Assembly: GCF_005144585.1 (NCBI RefSeq)
Contig: NZ_SSMQ01000040.1
Coordinates: 48,885-112,884, forward strand
Length of the DNA: 64,000 nt
Source: Polyangium fumosum
Lineage (GTDB): Bacteria > Myxococcota_A > Polyangia > Polyangiales > Polyangiaceae
Direction: 5' to 3'
This document shows, piece by piece, positions 27,333 through 35,900 of the stretch (within the stretch, counting starts at the first letter, position 1; every line of letters starts with the position of its first letter). The translations under genes were made by a program, and so were the position numbers. The notes under the pieces are model-generated. The model was given only the letters and a program-made list of their open reading frames with translations, did no database searches and was not told the origin of the DNA.

Positions 27333-27355
27333 CCCCTCTCCCGGACGGAGAGGGG
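27333..27355. terminator. Nine-bp hairpin after the acidic lipoprotein gene
   Basis: CCCCTCTCC at 27333-27341 pairs perfectly with GGAGAGGGG at 27347-27355 across a 5-nt loop. It lies about 20 nt past the stop of the minus-strand lipoprotein gene, but no U-tract follows on that strand. The CCCTCTCC/GGAGAGGGG motif is also common as an intergenic palindrome in many genomes. Confidence 0.4.
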
Positions 27356-27375
27356 TTGGGGGGGAGGCAGGACGC

Positions 27376-28143
27376 TCAGGGCATCTTGACGACGTGGAAC
27401 GTCTGCACGAAGCCCGGCTTCGAGGGCGTCCCGAACACGCCGAGCAGCTTCGAGTCGGGCACGATGTAGATCGCCTTCAGCGCCGAGATGTCGAGCCTGC
27501 CGCCGACGGCCGTGAACGCGACGGTCTTTTTTTCCCCCTCCTTCACGCCCTCGATCTTGCCCTTCGACCACTTGAGCTTCATCGAGAGGCTCGACACGTC
27601 GAGGTCGTCGCGGTTGTCCGGCCAGCCGATGCCGCGGATCGCCACGAACCCGCCTTCTTCGAGCTTCGCCGCGAGCTTCGGCAGGACCTCCGCGACCTTC
27701 TCGTCGAGGTGCTCCTCGCACTCGCCGGGCTGACAGATGCGCATCGGATCGCGGCTCTGCCCGTCGTCTCCGTAGAAGTGGATGTCGAGGCTCCCGGTCG
27801 ACTCCGTGCGCTTCTCCATCGGCACGACGAAGAGCTTCTTCGACGCGGACCAGCCGATGCGCCGGCCGCCGCCCTTGATGATCTCCTTCGCGAGCGACTC
27901 CGACTCGCTCAGCGCCTTCGCCTCGGCGGGCTTGCGCTCGGGCGCCTTCGCCTCGGCTGCGGGCGCTTCGCTCTCGGGCTTCGCCTCGGCCGCGGGGGTC
28001 TCCTCCGCGGGCTTCGTCTCCGCGGGGGCGGCCTCTTTCGCGGCGTTTTCGCCGCTTCCCTCGGGCGTTTCGGGTTCCTTCGCCGGGCCGCAGGCCGGCA
28101 AGAGAGCGAGTACGAAGGTGAGGGCGGCGAGGGAGCGAACCAT
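27376..28143 (-). CDS. Acidic-linker lipoprotein of unknown function
   Basis: A 255-aa lipoprotein (lipobox LPAC). A long Glu/Ala/Pro/Lys linker (about 20-80, with repeated PAEAKPE-like stretches) is followed by a compact domain with IGWSASKKLFVVP, a DDGQSRDPMRICQPGECEEH segment holding two Cys, and FVAIRGIGWPDNRDDLDV. The ATG at 28143 follows GGAGGT. The fold is not recognised. It is divergent from the Cys-rich lipoprotein gene. Confidence 0.78.
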   Translation of the reverse strand: MVRSLAALTFVLALLPACGPAKEPETPEGSGENAAKEAAPAETKPAEETPAAEAKPESEAPAAEAKAPERKPAEAKALSESESLAKEIIKGGGRRIGWSASKKLFVVPMEKRTESTGSLDIHFYGDDGQSRDPMRICQPGECEEHLDEKVAEVLPKLAAKLEEGGFVAIRGIGWPDNRDDLDVSSLSMKLKWSKGKIEGVKEGEKKTVAFTAVGGRLDISALKAIYIVPDSKLLGVFGTPSKPGFVQTFHVVKMP

Positions 28144-28189
28144 GGGGGGAGACCTCCTGCGAGGAAGCTACTCCAGGCCGGGCCCGCGC

Positions 28190-28203
28190 GGAAAACCTTT
28201 TCC
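28190..28203. promoter_or_regulatory. GGAAAA-CC-TTTTCC palindrome between divergent genes
   Basis: A 14-bp perfect hyphenated palindrome lies between the divergent starts at 28143 and 28234. It is AT-rich against this background, so it may be an operator or part of the shared promoter; there is no further evidence. Confidence 0.25.
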
Positions 28204-28233
28204 AGGGCGCGGAGGCCGGTACACTCGCGCATC

Positions 28234-29235
28234 ATGCAAAACCACTCACGTTCTTTCTCTTTGCCTCGCATCACGACCAGGCTCGCGCTTCGGCTCTCGG
28301 CGCTCTTGCTGCTCGCCGCGCCGCTCGCCGCGTGCGGGGACGAGGGCCCGGCGCCTCCTGGTCCGATTCCGCTCGACGCGCTGCGTGACGAGCTCGCGCT
28401 GGCGACGTGCGAGCAACACGTGCGGTGCGGGCTTTCGCCGGACAAGGCGACGTGCGAGGCGACGCAAGGCGACGCGCAGTCGACGCTCCAGCTCTTGACG
28501 GACGCGGTGCTCGGGCGCGTGACGTACGACCCGGCGGCGGGGCGCACGTGCGTCGAGGCGGTCCGCGCGTATGCGTGCGACACGCGCGCCTCGGCGCTGA
28601 AGGGCTCCTCCGACGCGTGCGCGGGGATGTTCGTCGGCACGGTGCCCGAGGGCGACGCGTGCTTGCTCGCGGAGGAGTGCGCGGGCGACAGCTTCTGCGA
28701 CACGTCGATGTGCACGGGCGACGGCGTGTGTTGCCTCGGCGCGTGCACGAAGCGGCCGGCGCTGGTGGCGGTGGGCGGCGACTGCACGACGAACCCGTGC
28801 GTCGCGTCGGCCTACTGCGATCAGGCCGAAATGCCGTTCACGTGCAAGGCGCGCGGGGGCAACGGCGACGCGTGCGACGGGGTCGACCAATGCAAGGACG
28901 GGATGCGCTGCGACGTCGGCGGCAATCCGCAGACCTGCTACCTCCTGCAAAACCGCGGCGGCCAGTGCAACCCTTCGCTGAAGCAGGGCGCGTGCTTCCG
29001 GTTCGACGATTATTGCCACCCGACGGACCGCAAATGCGTGCAGCTCCCGAAGGACGGCGAGCCGTGCACCGACGACAACAAGTGCCTGCAATATTCCTTC
29101 TGCGACGCCGGCACGTGCAAGCGGCTGGCGATCGAGGGCGAGGCGTGCACGGATGACGGAGACTGCCTCGGCACGCTCCGGTGCAACGAGATGGTGTGCA
29201 CGATGCGGGCGTCGAATGAGGTTTGTGCGTTCTGA
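28234..29235 (+). CDS. Cys-rich lipoprotein, Dickkopf-like repeats
   Basis: A 333-aa lipoprotein (lipobox LAAC). Repeats with the pattern G-x-x-C-x-x-D-x-x-C (for example GDACLLAEEC, GDACDGVDQC, GEPCTDDNKC, GEACTDDGDC) make up the second half. The first half (TCEQHVRCGLSPDKATCEATQ) has spaced Cys as in a known myxobacterial secreted protein type. It should be an exposed outer-membrane lipoprotein. No enzymatic motif is seen. Confidence 0.85.
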   Translation: MQNHSRSFSLPRITTRLALRLSALLLLAAPLAACGDEGPAPPGPIPLDALRDELALATCEQHVRCGLSPDKATCEATQGDAQSTLQLLTDAVLGRVTYDPAAGRTCVEAVRAYACDTRASALKGSSDACAGMFVGTVPEGDACLLAEECAGDSFCDTSMCTGDGVCCLGACTKRPALVAVGGDCTTNPCVASAYCDQAEMPFTCKARGGNGDACDGVDQCKDGMRCDVGGNPQTCYLLQNRGGQCNPSLKQGACFRFDDYCHPTDRKCVQLPKDGEPCTDDNKCLQYSFCDAGTCKRLAIEGEACTDDGDCLGTLRCNEMVCTMRASNEVCAF

Positions 29236-29410
29236 CGGGAACTGATTGCGGAGAGGGATGCCCGTGGGGGGGCGTCCCGTGGGGCCGATGGATTTTCGCT
29301 GCGCCGTGGAGCCTCTCATCCGGCGCGATTCCCCCCGCTCCTTGACCGCCGCCTCCAGGCCCGCAGGCGGCCTTGCAAACGTTCTCCGCGCTAACTACCC
29401 TCCCGAGCCT

Positions 29411-30655
29411 GTGCCGTCCTTCGCCTCCATCCAGTTCGCTCGCTCCTGCACAGCCGCCGCCTTCGTTCTCATGGCGTCCGCCGGATGCGGGGGCGCGCCC
29501 GAGCATCCGGCGGTTCCTGCGCCCTCGCTGCCGCCGCCTCCCGCGCTCACCGGCGCGCCGCCGCTTGGCTGCGCGGCGCCGCTCGCCGATCGGTCGGCGA
29601 AGGCCACGGCTCTTGTCGCGAGCGAGCTCCACACGTGCGCGCTCCTCGACGGCGGTCGCGTGGCGTGTTGGGGGCGCGACGAGAAGCGTGGTCGGATGAA
29701 TCTTTGCGAGAGCAAGCACGCGGCTCTGGCCGTCGAGCTACCGTTCGAACGCGGGGACCAGGTCGCGACCTCGATGGAAGGTACGTGCACGCTCTCGCAA
29801 GGCACCGTCCGCTGCACGGAAGGAATCTTCACCGCGCTGTGCGACGATCACGCCTGCGGGAGCGGAGAGGTCGCGGCGCTCGCGGGCGCCTCACGAATTG
29901 CGGTCGGCGACTACCACATCTGCGCCATCGTTCGTGGTGAGGTCGTTTGCGTGGCACCCGTATTTTCGCACGGCGTGGCGCCGGTGCTCGCGAATCCTGG
30001 CGGCCGCGAGGCGAAGCGGGCGCCGGCGGGCGCGGGCGGCGAATACGCGCGGGGCAAGGTGTCGATTCGCGGAGCAACGCTCGTGACGGCCGGCTCCGGG
30101 TTCTCGTGCGCGACCGATGCCGCTGGTGCGGTGTGGTGTTGGGGCGCCAATTCTTTTGGCGTCCTCGGCGTGCCACACGGCAAAGAGCAGGACGACGGCG
30201 TTCTGCACCGCGTGGCGGCCTTCGATGGCGTCGTCCACCTCGAGTCGAACCGCGTGACGACCTGCGCGATCACACGCACGGGCGACACATATTGCTGGGG
30301 CGCCGATTTCGATGACGGTCCTGCCAAGATGCCGTTCGAGCGCGCGCGCGACGTCGCGATCGGAGACGGATTCGTCTGCGCGGTCGACGGCGCGAGCCGC
30401 GTGACGTGCGCGGGAAAGTTCAGGGATGTGCTCGGCGGCGAGCCGCTGTCCTTCGCCGGCAAGCCGATCGAGATCGCGAGCGGCAGCGGGCGCCTGTGCG
30501 CGCGGCTCGAGAGCGGCGCGATCGCGTGTGCCGGAATCTCCGGGTACCTCGGCGATGGCGGCGGTTTGCCGACGCCCGTCAACGACGGCTCCGGCGCGAT
30601 GGCCGTCACGCTCGTCCACGAGCCGCGCTACGTCCTCGGCCCGCCCGCCGAATAA
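29411..30655 (+). CDS. RCC1-repeat-like lipoprotein
   Basis: A 414-aa protein starting at GTG 29411, because VPSFASIQFARS and lipobox ASAGC then form a lipoprotein signal. Six RCC1-type repeats follow, of the form HTCALLDGGRVACWG, FSCATDAAGAVWCWGANSFGVLG, TTCAITRTGDTYCWGA and similar, implying a seven-bladed-like propeller, with paired Cys probably bridging each blade. In myxobacteria these act as secreted or surface proteins of unknown role. It converges on the AraC-type gene with about 99 nt between. Confidence 0.85.
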   Translation: MPSFASIQFARSCTAAAFVLMASAGCGGAPEHPAVPAPSLPPPPALTGAPPLGCAAPLADRSAKATALVASELHTCALLDGGRVACWGRDEKRGRMNLCESKHAALAVELPFERGDQVATSMEGTCTLSQGTVRCTEGIFTALCDDHACGSGEVAALAGASRIAVGDYHICAIVRGEVVCVAPVFSHGVAPVLANPGGREAKRAPAGAGGEYARGKVSIRGATLVTAGSGFSCATDAAGAVWCWGANSFGVLGVPHGKEQDDGVLHRVAAFDGVVHLESNRVTTCAITRTGDTYCWGADFDDGPAKMPFERARDVAIGDGFVCAVDGASRVTCAGKFRDVLGGEPLSFAGKPIEIASGSGRLCARLESGAIACAGISGYLGDGGGLPTPVNDGSGAMAVTLVHEPRYVLGPPAE

Positions 30656-30754
30656 CGCGCGCGTTCGGATCCGAGAGAGCGCGCTGGCATCTCGCGAACT
30701 TCTCGCCGAACGCGTGGAGCTGATGGCCCTACGGGATGGTGGATGTGACGACTT

Positions 30755-31651
30755 CTATCCAGCCCGCGCATACTGGCTCGGCGGCTGTCCTACGTATCGG
30801 CTGAATGCCGTGCTGAAGGTGCTCGCCGAGCCGTAGCCGACGCGCTCGGCGACCTCGGCGATTCCGAGGTCTTGGTGGCGAAGCAGATCCCTCGCGACGG
30901 CCATTCGCCAGGCGAGCAGGTATTCCATCGGCGGCAGGCCCACGGTGCGGGTAAAACGCTCGAAAAACGCCGAGCGTGAGAGCGCCGCCGTCTTCGCGAG
31001 CTGGGCCACGGTCCACGAGCGCGCGAGCTGACCGTGCATCTGGCGTATCGCCGGCGCGAGCTGCGCATCGGAGAGCCCGCGCAGGAGCCCCGGCGGCGCG
31101 TCGTCGCCGGAGGTCGATCGCAATGCTTCGATGAGCAGCACCTCCACGAGCCGCGTGAGCACGAGGTCGCGCCCTGATCTCTGCGCATTCGATTCCTCGC
31201 CGACGAGCCGCACGAGGACCGAGAGCCGCTCGACACCACGCACGTGCACGAGCGCCGGCAGGAGCGACACCATCAGAGCCGCGTCCGGCGAGTCGAACAC
31301 GAAATAACCGCCGAGCAGCCGCGCGTCGGGGCGGGCGCCACGCGTGCCGTGGTGGACTTCCCCCGTCGGCGCGGGCGTGAGCTTGGGGTCGATGCGCGTT
31401 GGCAGCACCGGTTCGAAGCCCGACAGCGTGAAACCCGGCGTCGCCGGCAGGAGGACGAAGTCATTGGCCTCGAGTGTCACGGCAGGCTGACCGTCGACCG
31501 CGAGGAGGCAGCGGCCTTCGAGCACGACACAGAAGCTCGGTTGGCCAAACTCCTCGTAGCGAACCCCCCAACGACCGGCGCCGCTGATGCGCTTCGAGAA
31601 CACGGCGCGCGGCTGAAGCAGCGTGATGACTTCCGAGAGAGGATCGTTCAC
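30755..31651 (-). CDS. AraC-family transcriptional regulator with cupin sensor
   Basis: A 298-aa regulator if GTG 31651 is the start; ATG 31705 is the longer option. The N-terminal cupin-like domain (VITLLQPRAVFSKRISGAGRW, GQPSFCVVLEGRCLL) is of the AraC-binding cupin_6 kind, which usually begins with DPLS-V-LLxP, favouring 31651. The C-terminal double helix-turn-helix (SRSAFFERFTRTVGLPPMEYLLAWRM and IAEVAERVGYGSASTFSTAFSRYVG) is standard. It is divergent from the SDR gene with 110 nt between starts, so it probably regulates that gene. Confidence 0.9.
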   Translation of the reverse strand: MNDPLSEVITLLQPRAVFSKRISGAGRWGVRYEEFGQPSFCVVLEGRCLLAVDGQPAVTLEANDFVLLPATPGFTLSGFEPVLPTRIDPKLTPAPTGEVHHGTRGARPDARLLGGYFVFDSPDAALMVSLLPALVHVRGVERLSVLVRLVGEESNAQRSGRDLVLTRLVEVLLIEALRSTSGDDAPPGLLRGLSDAQLAPAIRQMHGQLARSWTVAQLAKTAALSRSAFFERFTRTVGLPPMEYLLAWRMAVARDLLRHQDLGIAEVAERVGYGSASTFSTAFSRYVGQPPSQYARAG

Positions 31652-31761
31652 GTTCCGGACTCTAGCAAATGAAACGTGGACTCTCCATGGTAGATCGTCC
31701 GGCATGTCGCGACTACGTTCTCCCCCATGAACGCCGCGGGCTGCGGCAAAGGAGTCGAGCG

Positions 31762-32499
31762 ATGAAGACGGTGCTCATCACGGGTTGCTCTTCGGGTTAT
31801 GGCCTCGAGACCGCGCGCCATTTCCACGCGCAGGGCTGGAACGTGGTCGCCACCATGCGAACGCCGCGCGAGGACGTTCTCCCCCGTTCGGACCGGCTGC
31901 GCGTCCTTGCGCTCGATGTGACGAAGCCCGAGCGTATCGCCGCTGCGCTCGAGGCGAGTGGGCCCATCGATGTGCTCGTCAACAACGCGGGCATCGGGCT
32001 CCTGGGCGCCTTCGAGGTCACGCCGATGGCCACGGTGCGCGAGGTGTTCGAGACCAACACCTTCGGCGTGATGGCCATGACGCAGGCCGTGCTCCCCCAA
32101 TTCCGCGCGCGCAAGTCGGGCGTGATCGTGAATGTGACGTCGAGCGCGACGCTCGCGCCCATGCCGCTGGTGGCCGTGTACACGGCGAGCAAGATGGCCA
32201 TCGAAGGGTTCACCGCGTCGCTCGCATTCGAGCTCGAGGCATTCAACGTGCGGGTCAAGCTGGTCGAGCCGGGTTATTGCCCGAACACGAGCTTCACGAG
32301 CAACGGGGGGGCCCGCATGGAAGGGCTGATCCCCGAGGCGTACGCGCCTTTTGCAGGGCGCATCTTCGCTTCTTTCGGGCAGCTCACTGCCGTGACGAGC
32401 GCGTCCGACGTGGCCGAGGGGGTATGGCGTGCCGCGAACGACGCGACGGGAACCCTCCGTTTTCCGGCCGGTCCTGATGCGGTGGCGCTCGCCTCCTGA
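31762..32499 (+). CDS. Short-chain dehydrogenase/reductase
   Basis: A 245-aa classical SDR. It has the TGCSSGYGLETA nucleotide loop, DVLVNNAGIG, and the catalytic Ser in VTSSAT followed by YTASKMA (Tyr at about 140, Lys four residues on). An Arg-rich segment after beta-2 (ATMRTPRED) suggests NADP(H) preference. The start ATG is 31762, with AAAGGAG about 9 nt before it. The substrate is unknown. It is divergent from the AraC gene and converges on the next lipoprotein with 21 nt between stops. Confidence 0.92.
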   Translation: MKTVLITGCSSGYGLETARHFHAQGWNVVATMRTPREDVLPRSDRLRVLALDVTKPERIAAALEASGPIDVLVNNAGIGLLGAFEVTPMATVREVFETNTFGVMAMTQAVLPQFRARKSGVIVNVTSSATLAPMPLVAVYTASKMAIEGFTASLAFELEAFNVRVKLVEPGYCPNTSFTSNGGARMEGLIPEAYAPFAGRIFASFGQLTAVTSASDVAEGVWRAANDATGTLRFPAGPDAVALAS

Positions 32500-32520
32500 G
32501 ATCGAACAAGCCGCGGCTCG

Positions 32521-33345
32521 TCAGCGCGTCGTCTCTTTCCCGGCCAGGCCCCGACGATCGGCCGGCGCGGGGCCCGCGAGCGGCGCGTCGAAGAAATGAG
32601 CCATCCAGCGGAGCAGATCCTCCTCGGGCGCCGAGGGCATGACTTCCATGCGGACGTGCCAGAGATGCTCCCCCTCCTCGATGAAGCGCTCGTAAAGCTC
32701 GGCGCGGTCGCAGCCTTTCTCGACGTACGCCCATTCCACGATGCGCCGGCCCTTCTCGTCCCGAAGCTCGGCGACGCGGTCGAACCAGTTCACGAAGCTC
32801 GCGTCCGCCATCTCGTCGGTCACGTCCTCGCCATTCGCGTCGAACGACCTGACCGCATGACGAAACAGGCTTTGCCCCTCCGGCCGCGCGGCCCGGTGGT
32901 CGAACACCTCGACGACGACCGAGATGAATTCGTGATCGTCGTATGCGTACTTCATCACGAGGTTCGCGGGCGTCTCGACCTCGTCCTCGTCCTCGTCCGC
33001 GGCGCCGTCGTCTACGTTTTTCGCGACAGGCACGGCGTGGAAGCCCGGCGGCGGCTGGAGCGCCCGATAGCCCTTGCCCCAGCCGTCCGTCGCTCGCGCG
33101 GCCGCCGCGGCTCGTTGCCGCGTGGCTTCGTTGGACCCAGGCGGGGCCACGGCGGAACCCGACCCACGACACCCCGGCGGGTGCACGGCGGCGCGTTTGC
33201 CGGCCTCCGGGGCCGATGAATCGAGCGGGGCCGCGGGCGGCGCGGCGCCACAGGCGAGGAGGAGGGACAGCACGGGGAGCAGGACCAGGCTTCGCACGCC
33301 CGGACATCGTTCGGGCCTCCCGGAGTGTGACGGCGTTTCTGTCAT
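32521..33345 (-). CDS. Lipoprotein of unknown function
   Basis: A 274-aa lipoprotein (lipobox LLAC, preceded by VRSLVLLPVLSL). The middle has an acidic run (DDGAADEDEDEVE). The second half (VMKYAYDDHEFISVVVEVFD, YVEKGCDRAELYERFIEEGEHLWHVRMEV) reads as a beta-rich domain of a small secreted protein. No family is recognised. The amidohydrolase gene is divergent (163 nt between starts). The long open frame that extends upstream of 33345 is antisense noise. Confidence 0.75.
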   Translation of the reverse strand: MTETPSHSGRPERCPGVRSLVLLPVLSLLLACGAAPPAAPLDSSAPEAGKRAAVHPPGCRGSGSAVAPPGSNEATRQRAAAAARATDGWGKGYRALQPPPGFHAVPVAKNVDDGAADEDEDEVETPANLVMKYAYDDHEFISVVVEVFDHRAARPEGQSLFRHAVRSFDANGEDVTDEMADASFVNWFDRVAELRDEKGRRIVEWAYVEKGCDRAELYERFIEEGEHLWHVRMEVMPSAPEEDLLRWMAHFFDAPLAGPAPADRRGLAGKETTR

Positions 33346-33507
33346 GACGACGTCACGGGGGCCGTCATGGCCGCGTGACAATTGTTGCGCGCCCGCGACA
33401 GCTTGCGCGGGGCGCCTCTTGTCTGGCAGCCTCGCGAAACCCGGAGAGCCGTCGGCCGGATCGGTACGGTCCTTGCTGCTCCGGTCCGTGGTCGCCCGAG
33501 CTTTCCC

Positions 33508-34803
33508 ATGTGGAAAACAGCATTCCAAAGATCCTCGTTCGCCTTCGCCCTCCTCGCGACCGTCCATTGCGGCCCGGGAAAGGAGAACCCCCCCGGCGAC
33601 ACCGGCGGCGGCGCATGCACGAGCAACGACAAGGCCCTTCGGCTGGGCAAGCTCGTGAATCCCGAGGATGGCAGGGTCCTCGACAAGGCGATCGTCGTGA
33701 TCCACGAGGATCGAATCAGCTACGTCGGCACGGATGAAAAGCAGATCCCGTGCGGGGCCAGCGTCCTCGATTGGACGGCGTACACCGGTCTCCCCGGCCT
33801 CGTGGATGCCCATGTCCATTTCACCTACCAGACCGACCGGGCGCCGGGCACGCTCCCGTGGACCCGGGCCCCCTGGTTGATGAACAACAACCCCTACAAG
33901 CTCCTGGACCTCGCCCGAGGCGCGGCGCTGGCGACGCTCAAGACCGGCGTCACCACCGCGATCGACAAGGGCGGCAGCGACTTCATCCTGAACCCCTTGC
34001 GCGCCGAGATCAGGTCCGGCAAGACGCCGGGCCCGCGGATGTACAACTCCATCGGCGGGATCTCCAATCAAAAATACCCGGGCGCGATTCCCCCCGATGC
34101 CTTGAAGGGCTGGGTGCAGCTCCAGGTGCTGCGCGGCGCCGATCTCGTGAAAGTGTGGGCCGACGGGTGCAGCGACAAGACGCTCGACTGCGTGCCGACG
34201 TTCACGTTCGACGAGCTCAAGCTGCTCGTCGACACGTCCCATCAGGAGGGGTTGCCCATCGCGATCCACGCGTACCACGAGGACACGGCCCGGCTCGCCA
34301 TCATGGCCGGCCCGGACTCGATCGAGCACCCCGAGGGCCTCGATGTGGTGGACTGCGGCAACATGATCGACAGGGGGACGATCTACGTGCCGACCGTCGA
34401 TCACAACCGCTATTACAAGGACAACCTCGTGTTCTTCGGCTACGCCCCCGAGATGGAGGCGAAGTTCGACGCGTACATAAAGAAGAACCTCGCCAGCGTG
34501 ACCCAGGCGCACCTGATGGGCGTGAAGATCGCCATGGGCTCGGACGCCGTGTTCACTGGATTCGGTGAAAATACGCAGGAGCTCGCCTGGTTCGTGAAGG
34601 CCGGGATGACCCCACTCGAAGCGCTCCGCGCCGCCACCCTCCATGGCGCCGAGAGCATCGGCGCCGCGCACGAGGTCGGAAAGGTCGCCGTGGGCTATTA
34701 CGCCGACATCATCGCGGTCGAGGGCGACCCTCTGGCGGACATCAACGTCGTCCTCCAAGGGGTCCGCAAGGTGATGATGGGCGGGCGGGTCGCGGAACTC
34801 TGA
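33508..34803 (+). CDS. Metal-dependent amidohydrolase, lipid-anchored
   Basis: A 431-aa protein starting ATG 33508, with lipobox TVHC. The amidohydrolase core has DAHVHF (about 100-105) for metal 1, a HAYHED segment for metal 2 with nearby EHPEG, and the final Asp in GSDAV. Members of this imidazolonepropionase / prolidase-like group cleave cyclic amides or X-Pro dipeptides. The exported location is unusual but matches other myxobacterial members. The 43-bp array follows 93 nt after its stop. Confidence 0.88.
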   Translation: MWKTAFQRSSFAFALLATVHCGPGKENPPGDTGGGACTSNDKALRLGKLVNPEDGRVLDKAIVVIHEDRISYVGTDEKQIPCGASVLDWTAYTGLPGLVDAHVHFTYQTDRAPGTLPWTRAPWLMNNNPYKLLDLARGAALATLKTGVTTAIDKGGSDFILNPLRAEIRSGKTPGPRMYNSIGGISNQKYPGAIPPDALKGWVQLQVLRGADLVKVWADGCSDKTLDCVPTFTFDELKLLVDTSHQEGLPIAIHAYHEDTARLAIMAGPDSIEHPEGLDVVDCGNMIDRGTIYVPTVDHNRYYKDNLVFFGYAPEMEAKFDAYIKKNLASVTQAHLMGVKIAMGSDAVFTGFGENTQELAWFVKAGMTPLEALRAATLHGAESIGAAHEVGKVAVGYYADIIAVEGDPLADINVVLQGVRKVMMGGRVAEL

Positions 34804-34896
34804 CGAGGCCCGCCCCGGGGCGCCTCCGCTGCGCGGGCGATCGGGCCGGCCCTATGGCACGCTGCGGGCGTGCAGACGATGGCAGCGGCGCTCGGC

Positions 34897-35208
34897 GTGA
34901 TCGGAGTGCTGCCCCTTCGACATCGGAGTCGGCGAGCCCGTGATCGGAGTGCTGCCCCTTCGACATCGGAGTCGGCGAGCCCGTGATCGGAGTGCTGCCC
35001 CTTCGACATCGGAGTCAGCGAGCCCGTGATCGGAGTGCTGCCCCTTCGACATCGGAGTCGGCGAGCCCGTGATCGGAGTGCTGCCCCTTCGACATCGGAG
35101 TCGGCGAGCCCGTGATCGGAGTGCTGCCCCTTCGACATCGGAGTCGGCGAGCCCGTGATCGGAGTGCTGCCCCTTCGACATCGAAGTCAGCGAGCCCGTG
35201 ATCGGAGT
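34897..35208. repeat. 43-bp tandem repeat array, seven copies plus partial
   Basis: Seven 43-bp units begin exactly at 34897, 34940, 34983, 35026, 35069, 35112 and 35155, then an 11-nt partial copy starts at 35198. Each unit contains two copies of ATCGGAGT, 22 bp apart, so the octamer recurs every 21-22 bp along the array, about two helical turns. Only a few bases differ between copies (unit 3 and the last copy have AGTCAGCG in place of AGTCGGCG). The period is not a multiple of three, so it is not a protein repeat. It lies 68 nt before the start of a small secreted-protein gene. Confidence 0.95.
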
Positions 35209-35275
35209 CCCCGGACCCCGTTCACGGGTCATGCCCTTGACGCCGGCCGTGGGGTTCGTTAGGCCGGATCTCCCC

Positions 35276-35866
35276 ATGAAAACCAAATTCTTCCTGCTCG
35301 CACTCCCGCTCGCACTCGGCCTCTCGACGCGCGAGGCCGACGCCTCGATGTATCCGCCCAGCTATCCGACCTGTGGCATCGTCGACAGCGTCGAGACCGG
35401 ACCTTTCGAGATCCTCCGGAACAGCGTGGACCTCTATGATGCCCACGCCCTGCTCACGGTCGCCTACCGCGGATACCTCCGCGACATGTATCCGGACAAC
35501 GAGATCAACATCTACGTGCAACTCAACGGCAACGACGCGTTCCTGCCGGCGAGCGCCGGGACGAATGACGACGCGTACGTGGTGCTCGATTCGGGCCCGC
35601 GTAATTGCGTCTGGTGTAGCAATGGCGGATATGGTGGGTCTTCGGTCTGCGACGGGCTCACGTTCCCGCCCTATTCGAGCGGGCAATGGGTCTGTGGCGA
35701 CATGACGCCCACGGAGGCGGACCTGTTCTACTGGGCGTTCAACCAGAATGGCGCGCAGAACGCGTGGGACATTCAGGTCGCGGCCGAATCCCACGGCAAC
35801 TGGGATAGCAACTGGGGTTGGAACTACGCGGCCCGCCTGGAGCCGCGCCTCACCTGTTCCTATTGA
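35276..35866 (+). CDS. Small secreted protein of unknown function
   Basis: A 196-aa protein with signal peptide (1-24, after ADA). Mature part is rich in Trp, Tyr, Asn and Cys (TCGIVDSVETG, NCVWCSNGGYGGSSVCDG, WVCGD), suggesting an extracellular disulfide-bonded beta domain. No family is recognised. The start ATG 35276 is preceded by GGATCTCCCC with no clear ribosome site. A possible TTGACG -35 box sits at 35237-35242, but no good -10 box follows. It begins 68 nt after the 43-bp array and converges with the next gene (34 nt between stops). Confidence 0.75.
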   Translation: MKTKFFLLALPLALGLSTREADASMYPPSYPTCGIVDSVETGPFEILRNSVDLYDAHALLTVAYRGYLRDMYPDNEINIYVQLNGNDAFLPASAGTNDDAYVVLDSGPRNCVWCSNGGYGGSSVCDGLTFPPYSSGQWVCGDMTPTEADLFYWAFNQNGAQNAWDIQVAAESHGNWDSNWGWNYAARLEPRLTCSY

Positions 35867-35900
35867 GCGCGGCTCCCTCGCGGAGGAAAAGGCCGCCGCT

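Noticed and set aside
30654..30665. AACGCGCGCGTT palindrome at the end of the RCC1 gene
   Set aside because: It is a short alternating CG stretch at a stop codon and can arise by chance at this GC content; it has no extended stem.
32521..34758. Long minus-strand frame spanning the amidohydrolase region
   Set aside because: Only 32521-33345 has a signal peptide and protein-like composition; the rest mirrors the amidohydrolase gene on the other strand.
34740..35290. Possible CRISPR array or coding repeat protein in the 43-bp array
   Set aside because: There are no variable spacers between repeats, and the 43-bp period shifts the frame so that one protein repeat would need 129 bp; open frames through it are a by-product of the repetition.
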